Assembly (NCBI GenBank): GCA_035315185.1
Contig: DATFYE010000002.1
Coordinates: 15,001 to 79,000, forward strand
Length of the DNA stretch: 64,000 nt
Direction: 5' to 3'
Origin: JADGQN01 sp035315185
Lineage (GTDB): Bacteria; Desulfobacterota; Syntrophorhabdia; Syntrophorhabdales; WCHB1-27
In this document: positions 33,003-42,117 of the stretch, in pieces
Numbering within the stretch: the stretch's first letter is position 1
Layout of the letters: the number at the start of each line of letters is the position of its first letter
Translations under genes and position numbers: made by a program
Notes under the pieces: model-generated
Databases searched by the model: none
The model's input: the letters and a program-made list of their open reading frames with translations, nothing else
What the model was told of the DNA's origin: nothing

Positions 33003-34400
33003 GTGGGCGTGATTTCCAAGATAACGCGTGGAGTAAGAAGCGTACTGTTGTCGTTTTTTTTCTGTCTGCTTTTCGTGACTCTATCTTTTGCAGGGCTGGC
33101 AGACCAGGTCTTCGAGAAAATCCTTGATAATGGTCTGAAAGTGCTTCTCGTGGAAAACCATAAAGCTCCCGTTATCACGTTCCAGGTCTGGTACAGGGTC
33201 GGGTCCCGCAATGAACAATGGGGGAGGACGGGCCTTTCGCACATGCTCGAGCATATGATGTTCAAAGGATCAAAGAAGTTCAGTGCACAGGAGTTTACCA
33301 GGTTGATTGCTGAAAACGGGGGAAATGACAACGCGTTTACTTCAGAGGATTTTACGGCCTATTTTGAGAATATAAGCTCGGACAAGGCACAGGTACTGAT
33401 TGACCTCGAATCTGACAGGATGCATAACCTCGTGCTGAGGAACGAGGACTTTCAGACCGAACGCATGGTGGTGATGGAAGAACGCCGGATGAGGACCGAG
33501 GACGACCCCCAGGCCTTTCTCATGGAACAGGTGCAGGCAACTGCCTTCCAGACTTCGCCCTACCACTGGCCTACTATCGGGTGGAAAGAGGATATAGAAA
33601 GGTTCACGCTTGCCGATCTGAAATCCTACTACAGTACTTATTACAATCCGGTCAACGCCATTGTTGTGGTGGTTGGGGATTTCCGGAAGGAAGATCTTTT
33701 GCCTAGGATTGAAAAGGGATTTGGAGGAATCCCAAGAGGCGTTGCGCCAGAGCAGAAGAAAGATGTAGACCAGCCACAGTCCGGCGAACGAAGAGTTTTT
33801 GCGAAGAGGGAGGCGGAGCTTCCGTACATCGTCATGGCTTATCACGTTCCGAACCTGCAATCGCCTGACAGCTATGTGCTGGAGGTCTTGGAGGCGCTGC
33901 TCTCCACCGGAAAAAGCTCAAGGCTCTACCAGAGCCTCGTTCAGGAAAAGCAGCTCGCGCTTTCGGTCGACGCCGATAACTCACTGCTTTCCAGGGATCC
34001 AAGCCTGTTCACACTCACGGCCCAGCCGCTTTCTGAAAAGGATGTCACGGAGGTCGAAAAAGCTTTGAATGAGGAGATTGAGCGCATCCGTGCCAAGCCT
34101 GTTGGTCTGCAGGAATTGGAAAAGGCCAAGAACCAGTTGGAGGCAGCCTTCGTGTACGGCCAGGCGTCGCTCTTCTATCAGGGCATGCTTCTAGCCCAGT
34201 ACGAGATCGCTCGGGACTGGAGGAATGTCGATGAGTACCTCCCTTCAATACGTAAGGTGACACCCGAGGACATCCGTCGCGTCGCAGACCTCTACCTGAC
34301 GCCGGAGAACCGGACCGTGGGCAGGCTGATTCCGCTGCCGCCGAAAGAGGGAAAACCAGCGCCCGCCGAGCCTTCCGCTTCAGGGCGCATGATCAGATAA
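33003..34400 (+). CDS. M16 zinc metalloprotease, catalytic subunit
   Basis: 465 residues. An N-terminal signal peptide or anchor (~10-30) predicts export. The inverted zinc motif H80-M-L-E83-H84 in LSHMLEHMMF is intact, with a downstream Glu region (ERMVVMEERRM) supplying the third ligand. It is a processing-peptidase-like M16B enzyme, probably acting on short peptides in the periplasm. The next gene, 20 bp on, is an M16 homologue without the zinc motif, so the two likely form a heterodimer. Start may be GTG 33003 or GTG 33009. Confidence 0.88.
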   Translation: MGVISKITRGVRSVLLSFFFCLLFVTLSFAGLADQVFEKILDNGLKVLLVENHKAPVITFQVWYRVGSRNEQWGRTGLSHMLEHMMFKGSKKFSAQEFTRLIAENGGNDNAFTSEDFTAYFENISSDKAQVLIDLESDRMHNLVLRNEDFQTERMVVMEERRMRTEDDPQAFLMEQVQATAFQTSPYHWPTIGWKEDIERFTLADLKSYYSTYYNPVNAIVVVVGDFRKEDLLPRIEKGFGGIPRGVAPEQKKDVDQPQSGERRVFAKREAELPYIVMAYHVPNLQSPDSYVLEVLEALLSTGKSSRLYQSLVQEKQLALSVDADNSLLSRDPSLFTLTAQPLSEKDVTEVEKALNEEIERIRAKPVGLQELEKAKNQLEAAFVYGQASLFYQGMLLAQYEIARDWRNVDEYLPSIRKVTPEDIRRVADLYLTPENRTVGRLIPLPPKEGKPAPAEPSASGRMIR

Positions 34401-34420
34401 CGATCAGACAAGGAGATACC

Positions 34421-35806
34421 ATGATCTATAGAATCGCGAACCCAGCCAGGAGAGCGGCAGCATCAAAGGTTCGAATTACCTTCATTCTTGTTATTCTTGT
34501 TGTGCTCTGGATCGCGCCCGTCCGGGCAGGATCTATGCCTCGCGTTGAACGCATCGTTTTGCCGAATAACCTAGTGGTGCTTGTGTCTGAAGAGCATTCC
34601 CTTCCATTCGTCGTATTTCAAATGCTCATGGATGCGGGATCCAGACTCGATCCGGCCGGCAAGGAGGGCCTTGCCAACCTCACCGCCAAGGGACTGCTTC
34701 TCGGCACCTCGACGCAGAATGCCAATGCCATAAACGAAGCACTCGACTTCATGGGAGCTTCCCTCAACACGTCCGCAGGCCAGGATTACGCCGTTGTCGG
34801 GCTGCAGGTTTTGAAGAAAGATCTGGAAAAGGGAGTCGATCTTTTTATTGACTCGCTTACGAATCCGGTATTTCCGGAGCAGGAGATCCAGAAGGAGAAG
34901 AAAAAAATTCTGGGCGCCATTCAAGCTGCGGATGAGCAGCCGATGTCCCTCGCGGAAAAGAGTTTCAGAAAAACCCTCTTTCCCGAAAGCCCTTATGGCC
35001 ATCCTGTCGAAGGAACTCGTGAGTCCGTCTCGGGGTTGTCGAAGGAAGATACGTCGCGGTTCTATCAGACGTTCTACCGCCCGAACAAGGCCATTCTCGC
35101 CATAGTCGGGGATATAACGGTGGAAGAGGTAAGGGCAAAAGTGATTCCCCTGTTTGCAAAGTGGCCTGCGAGTCAGGTTGAAACCGGTCCGATCAACGCA
35201 ACATACTCGAAGGGCTCTCAGACGGTAAAGATAAGCCGGCAGATTACCCAGGCCAATATTATTCTCGGTAATATCGGTGTGCGGCGAGACAACCCTGATT
35301 ACTATAGCCTCTCGGTGATGAACTATATCCTGGGAGGAGGAGGTTTCGGGTCCAGGCTCACGGAGGAGATCAGGGTGAAGAGAGGTTTAGCGTACTCCGT
35401 TGCCAGTTTCTTTGATGCTGAGAAATACCAGGGCTCTTTCCAGATTGTGATGCAGACAAAAAATCCGTCTGCCCGCGAGTCTATCGCTCTGGTCCTCAAA
35501 GAGATGGAACGGATCCAGAAGGAACCTGTTTCGGACGAAAACCTCCGCCGGGCGAAGGCCTATCTCACCGGAAGCTTTCCGCTGCGCATCGACACCCAGT
35601 CAAAGCTCGCCGGTTTCATGGCGCAGGTGGAGTATTATGGGCTGGGCCTTGATTATCCTGAAAAGTATCCCTCGCTTATAAACTCAGTATCCGGTCAGGA
35701 TGTGCTCCGGGTGGCGAAAACCTATCTATTTCCGGAGCAGGTAATCCTCGTCATTGTGGGTAACCTGAAGGAGGCGGGAATGGAGTCGCCTTCGAGTACT
35801 CCATGA
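34421..35806 (+). CDS. M16 protease homologue, non-catalytic partner
   Basis: 461 residues with a signal peptide (~16-38). The fold matches the upstream protease, but the HxxEH position reads GLANLTAKG, so it cannot bind zinc. It keeps the substrate-binding Arg/Tyr segment (LTEEIRVKRGLAYSV) typical of the inactive half of M16B heterodimers. AAGGAG precedes ATG 34421. It is presumed to pair with the upstream gene product. Confidence 0.85.
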   Translation: MIYRIANPARRAAASKVRITFILVILVVLWIAPVRAGSMPRVERIVLPNNLVVLVSEEHSLPFVVFQMLMDAGSRLDPAGKEGLANLTAKGLLLGTSTQNANAINEALDFMGASLNTSAGQDYAVVGLQVLKKDLEKGVDLFIDSLTNPVFPEQEIQKEKKKILGAIQAADEQPMSLAEKSFRKTLFPESPYGHPVEGTRESVSGLSKEDTSRFYQTFYRPNKAILAIVGDITVEEVRAKVIPLFAKWPASQVETGPINATYSKGSQTVKISRQITQANIILGNIGVRRDNPDYYSLSVMNYILGGGGFGSRLTEEIRVKRGLAYSVASFFDAEKYQGSFQIVMQTKNPSARESIALVLKEMERIQKEPVSDENLRRAKAYLTGSFPLRIDTQSKLAGFMAQVEYYGLGLDYPEKYPSLINSVSGQDVLRVAKTYLFPEQVILVIVGNLKEAGMESPSSTP

Positions 35807-35880
35807 GTCTGCAGTGCATGGTCGCAGATTGCCCGATATCCTGCACAGGGTAGGCTAAACTTTTCAAAACAGAAAATCGG

Positions 35881-35900
35881 TATTATATTATGGTATAATA
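35881..35900. promoter_or_regulatory. AT-rich palindrome with TATAAT upstream of the PDZ gene
   Basis: TATTATA-TTATGG-TATAATA is a perfect 7-bp inverted repeat that includes a consensus -10 hexamer (35894-35899). No -35 is evident at normal spacing, so an operator-controlled or activator-dependent promoter is possible. Confidence 0.35.
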
Positions 35901-35957
35901 TTGGTGGGCCTTTGATAAGGCGTGTGAAAAGGAGGGCCCCTAAACAAGACGGCGCTC

Positions 35958-36836
35958 ATGTCGATAATGGGTATGATGAGAAAGATACTGATCACTGAAA
36001 GAGGAAAGAAAACCTGTTTAAAGAGCAGGCGGCGTGCCGTGTTCATGCGCTCGGTCCTGCCAGGTCTGGCTCTTATCTGGACGCTTCTCCTGTTTCCTCA
36101 AATGGGCTGGCCTACTGATGAGGCCAATCCAGATCGACCTACCACGATCAAGGCTTCAGAACCTGCAGCGATCCAGTCGCTCCCCAGAAATGAATTTCAT
36201 GATAATAGAAAAGGGGATTTGAAGGTAAGTGTGCAGAGTCTGGATGACGTCATGAAAGTTTTGACTTCGTCGGTGCCCGAACGGCTTGAGGCAAACGTTC
36301 AACCCGTGACAGCCGAGCAGGCCGATAAATATGGTTTGCGCTCCAACCAGGGTGTGGTAATCATCTGGCTCGACCCTAAGGGCCCGCTCGGTAGGGCAGG
36401 TCTCGCAACAAGTGATATTATTCTGCAGGTAGACAACCAGCCGATCGAGAGTTTGGAAAGCTTTATCACTCGGGTTAACTCGCTCGGCCCGCTTCAACCG
36501 GCTACCTTCTCTGTTTTTGACCATCGGACAGGCAGAATACGGAATGTCAGGATCGTTGTCAGGACAGAGCACCCAGTCCAAGAAGCCAGCGGAAACTTTC
36601 TTACCAGGCATCTGGGAAACGCCCTTGCTGCAATCCAAAGGACGGCTCAATCTGTGCAGCAGCAGGTTGGCTATGCTGCTGACACAGGAAAGGAAGCCAT
36701 TACCAGCGCTATGCACAGGGTGAAGAAATGGGTTGGCATGGCAGAAAAAGCGCCGGTTGCTGCGGTCAAGAAGGGGGAAGAGGTTCCGGCTAAGCCGGCT
36801 CGGCCGGTTGAGAAACAGGCCGGAGGGCCGGGGTAA
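35958..36836 (+). CDS. Exported PDZ-domain protein
   Basis: 292 residues at most. A hydrophobic segment at ~31-50 (MRSVLPGLALIWTLLLF) is a signal peptide or anchor. A single PDZ domain (~95-200) is clear from GVVIIWLDPKGPLGRAGLATSDIILQVDNQPI. There is no protease domain and the C-terminus is Ala/Pro/Lys-rich. It may scaffold or regulate periplasmic proteolysis, and it follows the M16 pair, but a functional link is not shown. The start is uncertain (ATG 35958, 35967 or 36048). Confidence 0.65.
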   Translation: MSIMGMMRKILITERGKKTCLKSRRRAVFMRSVLPGLALIWTLLLFPQMGWPTDEANPDRPTTIKASEPAAIQSLPRNEFHDNRKGDLKVSVQSLDDVMKVLTSSVPERLEANVQPVTAEQADKYGLRSNQGVVIIWLDPKGPLGRAGLATSDIILQVDNQPIESLESFITRVNSLGPLQPATFSVFDHRTGRIRNVRIVVRTEHPVQEASGNFLTRHLGNALAAIQRTAQSVQQQVGYAADTGKEAITSAMHRVKKWVGMAEKAPVAAVKKGEEVPAKPARPVEKQAGGPG

Positions 36837-36925
36837 CCGCAGGATAACTTCCTTCACGCACATATTCCTGATATCAATTCACTTTTGAATTTCAGCGAAC
36901 AAAGAACCGGTTGATCAGTTTTGAC

Positions 36926-36954
36926 TTGACTCCGAGGTTATATTATGGGATACT
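36926..36954 (+). promoter_or_regulatory. Promoter of the cold-shock gene
   Basis: TTGACT (36926-36931), 17-bp spacer, GATACT (36949-36954). The predicted start near 36961 leaves a ~115-nt leader before cspA. Confidence 0.5.
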
Positions 36955-36992
36955 ACTGATTGAAGTTCACGAAAGTTTTTGTCGTACAGTTG

Positions 36993-37024
36993 GCCGCAGA
37001 GACTTTGACTTTGCGGCTTTTTTT
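36993..37024 (+). terminator. Attenuator-like terminator in the cspA leader
   Basis: GCCGCA (36993-36998) pairs with TGCGGC (37012-37017), extended by one G-T pair, and is followed at once by seven T residues. It is a canonical intrinsic terminator located between the promoter and the cspA start, so it probably conditions read-through. Confidence 0.6.
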
Positions 37025-37076
37025 GTCCCCAGGGACCTCGTAACTTCTAACGTTGAGAAGAAAGGAGGTGTTTGGT

Positions 37077-37277
37077 ATGGCAAAAGGAACTGTTAAATGG
37101 TTTAACGAATCCAAGGGTTTCGGGTTCATCGCGAGAGAAGACGGCGAAGATCTTTTCGTGCATCACACCGCGATTCAGGGCAATGGGTTCAAGACGTTGT
37201 CCGAAGGTCAGGCGGTTACTTTCGATGTCGACAAGGGCCCGAAAGGGCTCCGCGCGGTCAATGTCGTGACACTCTAA
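37077..37277 (+). CDS. cspA: Cold-shock protein (CspA family)
   Basis: 66 residues, a single cold-shock domain with RNP1 KGFGFI and RNP2 LFVHHTAI; begins MAKGTVKWFNESKG as is standard. It is an RNA chaperone that melts mRNA structure. AAAGGAGG precedes ATG 37077, an unusually strong ribosome site. The leader is long and contains a terminator-like hairpin; a terminator follows the gene. Confidence 0.95.
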   Translation: MAKGTVKWFNESKGFGFIAREDGEDLFVHHTAIQGNGFKTLSEGQAVTFDVDKGPKGLRAVNVVTL

Positions 37278-37297
37278 GCCAAACGACCGGCAAAAAA

Positions 37298-37333
37298 GAG
37301 AGGGCTCCACTTTCGGGGCCTTTTCTTGTTTTT
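37298..37333 (+). terminator. Rho-independent terminator after cspA
   Basis: GGCTCC (37303-37308), loop ACTTTC, GGGGCC (37315-37320) with one G-T pair, followed by TTTTCTTGTTTTT. Confidence 0.7.
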
Positions 37334-37825
37334 AAGCGACCGCGTTTTTCACTGTTACCGCAGCGCGTCGAGGCCCCGGTAGCGATGATCTTCGGATTCG
37401 ACCGGCTGGCATCAGCCGAACTGTATTGAGCAAGAGGAAGCCTCTCCAAGTTCTCGTGTGTGCTCACCGACGTCAGGTTCGAGTCCTGCCCGGGGAGCTA
37501 ATTCATATTCGGCCGTTTTATTCATTCTTGGATCCCCTATTTTTGGTTCTGTCCTGTGCTCTTCCCCCCGCAAATCTTTTTCAACTTTTTCCGCCCTGCA
37601 GCACCTGCCCAAAATCTCCTCTTTATTCTGTTCCTGATTCGAGGTGATAACACTCTTAGACAGGTCAATGACAATTGGAGATGCAGATTACGATCAGAGT
37701 GCAGCTCACCTTCTTTTAAATGTGCATTGACATGCATCTTGTCTGGTACTATTTTTAGGGAATGATCTGTTTTTCCTTTCAAAGATCTAATCTGGGTTTT
37801 GAAAAATGTAAGGGGAGGTAAGAGT
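37334..37825. other. Intergenic region with a tRNA-like 3' end
   Basis: No gene is supported. The segment 37469-37500 resembles a tRNA T-arm and acceptor strand (CAGG TTCGAGT CCTG, then CCGGGGAG), and CCCCGG near 37371 could pair with the acceptor, but the ~115 nt between them do not fold as a normal tRNA. Just upstream, 37344-37428 reads as a fragment ...MIFGFDRLASAELY-stop that may be chance or a decayed gene end. Confidence 0.4.
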
Positions 37826-40018
37826 ATGGAAGGTCGCGTAATTCACACAGATCAACAAAAGGCTCTCAGGGCTGGACGGCTTGGATTCACCCTCTTATCG
37901 GCCACGCTTTTTGCCTTTGTTTTCACCCTCACGCTCTATACACAGGCTGCGCGCGCTGCTGAGCGGTGGGCACGTCCCCTGCTCACTCAGGAGATCGATG
38001 AAGCTAAGCCGGTAGCCCTCCACGGCAACACTCGTCCCGAAGCGAACGCGACCAACGATCGCGGCCCTGTGGCCGACGACTTCTCGATGGAGCACATGCT
38101 GCTGCAGCTGCAGCGCTCTCCCGATCAGGAACAGGCGCTCAAAGAGTTTATTGATCAACTCCACAACCCTGCCTCGGCGAACTTTCACCAATGGCTCACC
38201 GCACAAGAATTCGGAGCGAGATTCGGCCTGGCAGAGGCAGACCGCAACAGAATTACTACGTGGCTCGCAAAACACGGCTTTCAGGTCAACGTGGTCTATC
38301 CGAGCGGCATGGTGATCGACTTCTCCGGCTCCGCAGGCCAGGTACGCGAGGCTTTCAGGACTGAGATTCACCACCTTGAAGTAAATGGCGTGAGGCATAT
38401 CGCCAACATGAGTGATCCGGAGATCCCTGCCGCGCTCGCGCCAGCGGTCGTGGGGATTGTCTCCCTGCACGACTTCACACCCCGCGCCCTGCACAAGCTG
38501 CGTGGCGATTATACCTTCACTTCGGGCTCAACCACCTATCAGGCTGTTGTTCCAGCTGACCTGGCCACTATCTACAATTTGAGCCCTCTCTTTAGCGCAG
38601 GTGTTGCAGGCCAGGGGCAGACCATTGCTGTGATCGAAGACACCAATGTTTACAATGTTAATGACTGGAATACGTTCCGTCAAACGTTCGGCCTCGTGCC
38701 GCCGTACTACCCTGCAGGATCGTTCACACAATTACAGCCACCTCCGCCCAAGGGCACCAACAACTGCGGCTATCCCGGGGGCAACGCTGACGATGGTGAG
38801 GCGATCCTCGATGCGGAATGGGCGAGCGCTGCAGCGCCCGGCGCAGCCATCATGCTCGCGTCCTGTGCGAATACTCGCACCACGTTCGGCGGCTTGATTG
38901 CCCTTCAGAACCTTATCAACGGGAGTACGCGGCCTTCGATCGTCAGCATCAGCTACGGCGAGTGCGAGGCATTGAACGGTGCCGCGGCCAATGCGGCGTA
39001 CAATAGTGTATTTCAGCTGGCTGTGGCAGGGGGGATTTCTGTGTTCGTCGCGTCTGGCGATGAAGGTGCTGCCAGCTGCGATGCAGGCGCCACGCAGGCA
39101 ACACACGGCATAGGTGTCAGCGGCTTCGCCTCCACCCCTTACAACGTCGCGGTTGGTGGTACTGACTTCGGAGACACGTACGCCGGCATGAACCCCACGT
39201 ACTGGAGCAAGACCAACACGTCCGTCTACGGTTCGGCACTCTCTTACATTCCGGAAATCCCTTGGAACGACTCCTGCGCCAGTCTGCTGATCACAAACTA
39301 TTTGGGCTACAAGACCACTTATGGTTCGAACGGCTTCTGCAACAGCAACGCGGGTCGGGGATACCTGGACGTTGTTGCCGGCAGCGGTGGCCCGAGCGGC
39401 TGCGCGACCGGAACACCGTCCACCAGAGGCGTTGTCAGTGGGACCTGTAAGGGGTACGCCAAGCCATCCTGGCAGACGGGTGTCGTTGGCATCCCGAGCG
39501 ACGGTGTGCGTGACATCCCGGACGTATCACTTTTTGCTGCCAACGGCGTCTGGGGCCACTACTACGTGATCTGTTGGTCTGATGTAAGGAACGGCGGGGC
39601 TTCTTGCGCTGGTGCTCCCAGCACGTGGGCCGGTGCGGGAGGAACGTCGTTCTCGTCGCCCATCATGGCGGGAATCCAGGCCCTGGTCAACCAGAAACAT
39701 GGCAGTCAGGGTAATCCGAATTACGCGTATTACAAGCTGGCAGCGGGCGAGTATGGCAGCGGCGGTTCTATCGTCTGCAACTCTGCCAATGGCAACGGCG
39801 TCTCGTCCGCCTGTACGTTCTATGACGTGACCCAGGGCGACATGGATGTCAACTGTACGGGCTCCCGCAACTGCTTCATCCCTTCGGGCAGAAACGGCGC
39901 GCTTTCGACCTCCAATAGCGCGTACATGCCGGCGTATGGCACAACCACCGGGTGGGACTTCGCCACGGGAATCGGTACGGTCAACGCCAATAATTTGGTG
40001 ACCAACTGGCAGAATTAG
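37826..40018 (+). CDS. Secreted serine-carboxyl protease (sedolisin, S53 family)
   Basis: 730 residues. GGGGAGG precedes ATG 37826. A signal peptide (~18-45) is followed by a pro-kumamolisin activation domain (~70-215; LQRSPDQEQALKEFIDQLHN) and the S53 catalytic domain. The catalytic pair E325-x3-D329 lies in DDGEAILDAEW, the oxyanion Asp in VASGDEG and the nucleophile S608 in GGTSFSSP; the C-terminal Asp-rich part (YDVTQGDMD) fits the calcium site. Members are active at acid pH and processed outside the cell. It stands alone. Confidence 0.92.
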   Translation: MEGRVIHTDQQKALRAGRLGFTLLSATLFAFVFTLTLYTQAARAAERWARPLLTQEIDEAKPVALHGNTRPEANATNDRGPVADDFSMEHMLLQLQRSPDQEQALKEFIDQLHNPASANFHQWLTAQEFGARFGLAEADRNRITTWLAKHGFQVNVVYPSGMVIDFSGSAGQVREAFRTEIHHLEVNGVRHIANMSDPEIPAALAPAVVGIVSLHDFTPRALHKLRGDYTFTSGSTTYQAVVPADLATIYNLSPLFSAGVAGQGQTIAVIEDTNVYNVNDWNTFRQTFGLVPPYYPAGSFTQLQPPPPKGTNNCGYPGGNADDGEAILDAEWASAAAPGAAIMLASCANTRTTFGGLIALQNLINGSTRPSIVSISYGECEALNGAAANAAYNSVFQLAVAGGISVFVASGDEGAASCDAGATQATHGIGVSGFASTPYNVAVGGTDFGDTYAGMNPTYWSKTNTSVYGSALSYIPEIPWNDSCASLLITNYLGYKTTYGSNGFCNSNAGRGYLDVVAGSGGPSGCATGTPSTRGVVSGTCKGYAKPSWQTGVVGIPSDGVRDIPDVSLFAANGVWGHYYVICWSDVRNGGASCAGAPSTWAGAGGTSFSSPIMAGIQALVNQKHGSQGNPNYAYYKLAAGEYGSGGSIVCNSANGNGVSSACTFYDVTQGDMDVNCTGSRNCFIPSGRNGALSTSNSAYMPAYGTTTGWDFATGIGTVNANNLVTNWQN

Positions 40019-40096
40019 CTCCGGCAGGCCAACCGGTGATAGGCAGCTACACCAGCGCAACATGTATTTCTTTTCTGCTCGCCTATCTGGTATCTT

Positions 40097-40240
40097 ATTA
40101 CCGGTTTGCATTCAAGATGGAGACCTAGGCGGCAGCGAGGAGCTGACGCAGGCGTACTGAGCAGTACGTCGAGGAGAGCGACGCAGCACACCCGCAAGCG
40201 GGTACCCGGAAGGTATACACTTGAATGCAAATTGGTATTA
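40097..40240. mobile_element. MITE-like element, copy 3
   Basis: 144 bp with the best-preserved ends of the three copies: TTTGCATTCAAG on the left (to 40115) and CTTGAATGCAAA on the right (from 40220), both within ~21-bp terminal repeats ending in TATTA/TAATA. Interior includes the GTACT-GAGC-AGTAC hairpin (40155-40167), GAGGAGAGCGACGCAG and one ACCCGC/GCGGGT unit (40189-40208). It sits between the protease and fmdB-like genes without touching either. Confidence 0.8.
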
Positions 40241-40275
40241 TACAGATCAGCAGGCAGTGAAAGGAGAGGTCGAAC

Positions 40276-40479
40276 ATGCCCATTTATGAATACCGATGCA
40301 GGAAGTGCAAGGAAACGTTCGAAGTGATGCAGAAGATAAACGAGGACAATAGAGGTCTCCGGTGCCCGAAGTGCCGGACCGACGAACCGGAGCGCCTGCT
40401 TTCCTCTTTTTGTTCGGGAAGTTCAAAAAGCTCTACCGCAGCAGGAGGATCCGTCCACTCCTCACCGGGGCACAGCTGA
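40276..40479 (+). CDS. FmdB-family zinc-ribbon protein
   Basis: 67 residues. MPIYEYRCRKCKETFEVMQK and CPKCRTDE supply two CxxC pairs, a zinc ribbon typical of the FmdB regulatory-protein family; a Ser-rich tail follows. The family is widespread and poorly understood. GGAGAGG precedes the ATG. Confidence 0.88.
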   Translation: MPIYEYRCRKCKETFEVMQKINEDNRGLRCPKCRTDEPERLLSSFCSGSSKSSTAAGGSVHSSPGHS

Positions 40480-40557
40480 AGCAGCTGCTAGACGGGAGTC
40501 GTGAACTCCCCAAAGTATGCTGACTGTTAGTACTCGTCCGTCGCCACTGGCTTCCGC

Positions 40558-41898
40558 TCAGGTGGCAGGAGTCTGGCGGGTGCGGCGACGTTTACGCCGC
40601 CTCTTTCTTCGTTTCTTCTTAGGGCCTTCATCGGTTGGCGGTTCTGAAGGCGTTACGGAAGGGGCGTGCAGACGGAAGGCGTCCCACCATTCCAGTCGGG
40701 TTTGATACTCCCTTCTTGTCTCCACCGTAAAACGGAGGTACTCCAGGGCTTCACCGAACTCAGGCTTGTTGACAATGGAAGCGGGACGCCGTGGGCGAAT
40801 TCTGTGCAGAGAGGTCTGCAGGGCGAGGATGTCACAGAGTCGAGCGCCCACCCGTCGCGGAACGGTCACGGTTCTGGAGATTTCTTTCATGAGCGCGGCA
40901 CACGTTGCATCCAGTGCCTGCCGCCGGGGAATGCCGTCGCGATGGAGTGTGAGCGCCTCCTCCTCCAGGCTGGGGCCGAAAAGTGCTGCCAGGAAAAGCG
41001 CAGGTGGTGTGGGTGCGCCGTTCTGATACAGTTGATCGAGGCACTTAAGATTTGCATCCAGCAGTGCCAGGCGATTGCTGTTTTCGGATATCCAGTGGCC
41101 GAGGCTGGGGAAAAGGGTGGCGAGAAGCCCGCTCTTCTCCAGGAGACTGAACGCCGTCCGGGCAGATCCAACGAGGAAGAGTTTCTGCATCTCCTCGTAG
41201 AGCCTTGCCGGTGAAGCGCGTGAGATGGTGGACGCGAGCTCGCAGAGGCTTTCCCATGCAGCCGGTGCTATCACAAAGTCATGGGATGCGGCAAACCGGA
41301 CAGCGCGGAGCATGCGCACGGGGTCTTCCGTAAATCGGACACGAGGATCGCCGATAGGACGAATGAGCCGCTGTTCGAGGTCGCTCAGTCCGGTACTGTA
41401 GTCAATAACTGAAAAATCTGCAATGTTGTAGGCGAGGGCATTGATGGTGAAGTCGCGGCGAAGAGCATCTTCTTCGGGTGTCCCGAAGACGTTGTCTGCG
41501 AGAACCATTCCGTCCTCGTCCTTGAGATGCCAGGGAAGACGTTTATGGTGGCCTGTCTCGTCGGTTTCGGGAATGTCGGCTGGGACTCCAGCCCGACGGA
41601 ACGTGGATACTTCGACGATTTCATCCTCAAACTGGAGCGTAGCCAATCTGAAACGGCGACCTATGAGAAAGCAGTTGCGGAAGAGTCGCTTGATCTGAAC
41701 GGGCGTGGCGTTCGTACCTATGTCGAAGTCCTTGGGGGTTCGCCCCAGGAGCAGGTCGCGGACGCATCCACCTACCAGGTAAGCGATGAACCCGCGCGTA
41801 TGGAGTCGGTAGAGCGTGCGCAGCGCATTCGGGCTCACCTGCTTTCGTGATATTCGGTGTTCCTTGCGGGGAATGATCCGTGGTTCCACGCGCTTCAC
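40558..41898 (-). CDS. pcnB: Poly(A) polymerase I / CCA-adding-type nucleotidyltransferase
   Basis: 446 residues. The class II nucleotidyltransferase head has GGCVRDLLLGRTPKDFDIGTNATP with the catalytic DxD, followed by RRFRLATLQF and the RNA/CCA-binding helical parts (RRDFTINALAYN; DPVRMLRAVRFA). The N-terminal extension rich in Arg/Lys and the very basic tail (PKKKRRKRRRKRRRTRQT) are typical of PcnB and not of plain CCA enzymes. It adds poly(A) tails that promote RNA decay. CCA addition cannot be excluded from sequence. Confidence 0.88.
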   Translation of the reverse strand: MKRVEPRIIPRKEHRISRKQVSPNALRTLYRLHTRGFIAYLVGGCVRDLLLGRTPKDFDIGTNATPVQIKRLFRNCFLIGRRFRLATLQFEDEIVEVSTFRRAGVPADIPETDETGHHKRLPWHLKDEDGMVLADNVFGTPEEDALRRDFTINALAYNIADFSVIDYSTGLSDLEQRLIRPIGDPRVRFTEDPVRMLRAVRFAASHDFVIAPAAWESLCELASTISRASPARLYEEMQKLFLVGSARTAFSLLEKSGLLATLFPSLGHWISENSNRLALLDANLKCLDQLYQNGAPTPPALFLAALFGPSLEEEALTLHRDGIPRRQALDATCAALMKEISRTVTVPRRVGARLCDILALQTSLHRIRPRRPASIVNKPEFGEALEYLRFTVETRREYQTRLEWWDAFRLHAPSVTPSEPPTDEGPKKKRRKRRRKRRRTRQTPAT

Positions 41899-42117
41899 CG
41901 GGGTATGGTCAGGTTGACATCAGGAGGTCCAACCGTCAGGCAGCAATGGTTATCCATGGGGCAGCAGTCGTGAAGTTGGCCGTCGTAGTTCTGAATGACT
42001 ATGAATTCCGTCCCGCACCTTCGGCGCGAGTTGTCCCGCATGCGTCGCGTCACTTGAGGGGGCGATGCACTGCCGGTTTTTCAGGAGCAGGTGCACACGG
42101 TGAACCGCTGATGTTGC

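Noticed and set aside
37370..37500. Possible tmRNA (GGATTCGAC near 37396 and a TTCGAGTCC near 37475)
   Set aside because: The two ends are ~120 nt apart with wrong acceptor spacing and no tag reading frame; tmRNA is ~350 nt.
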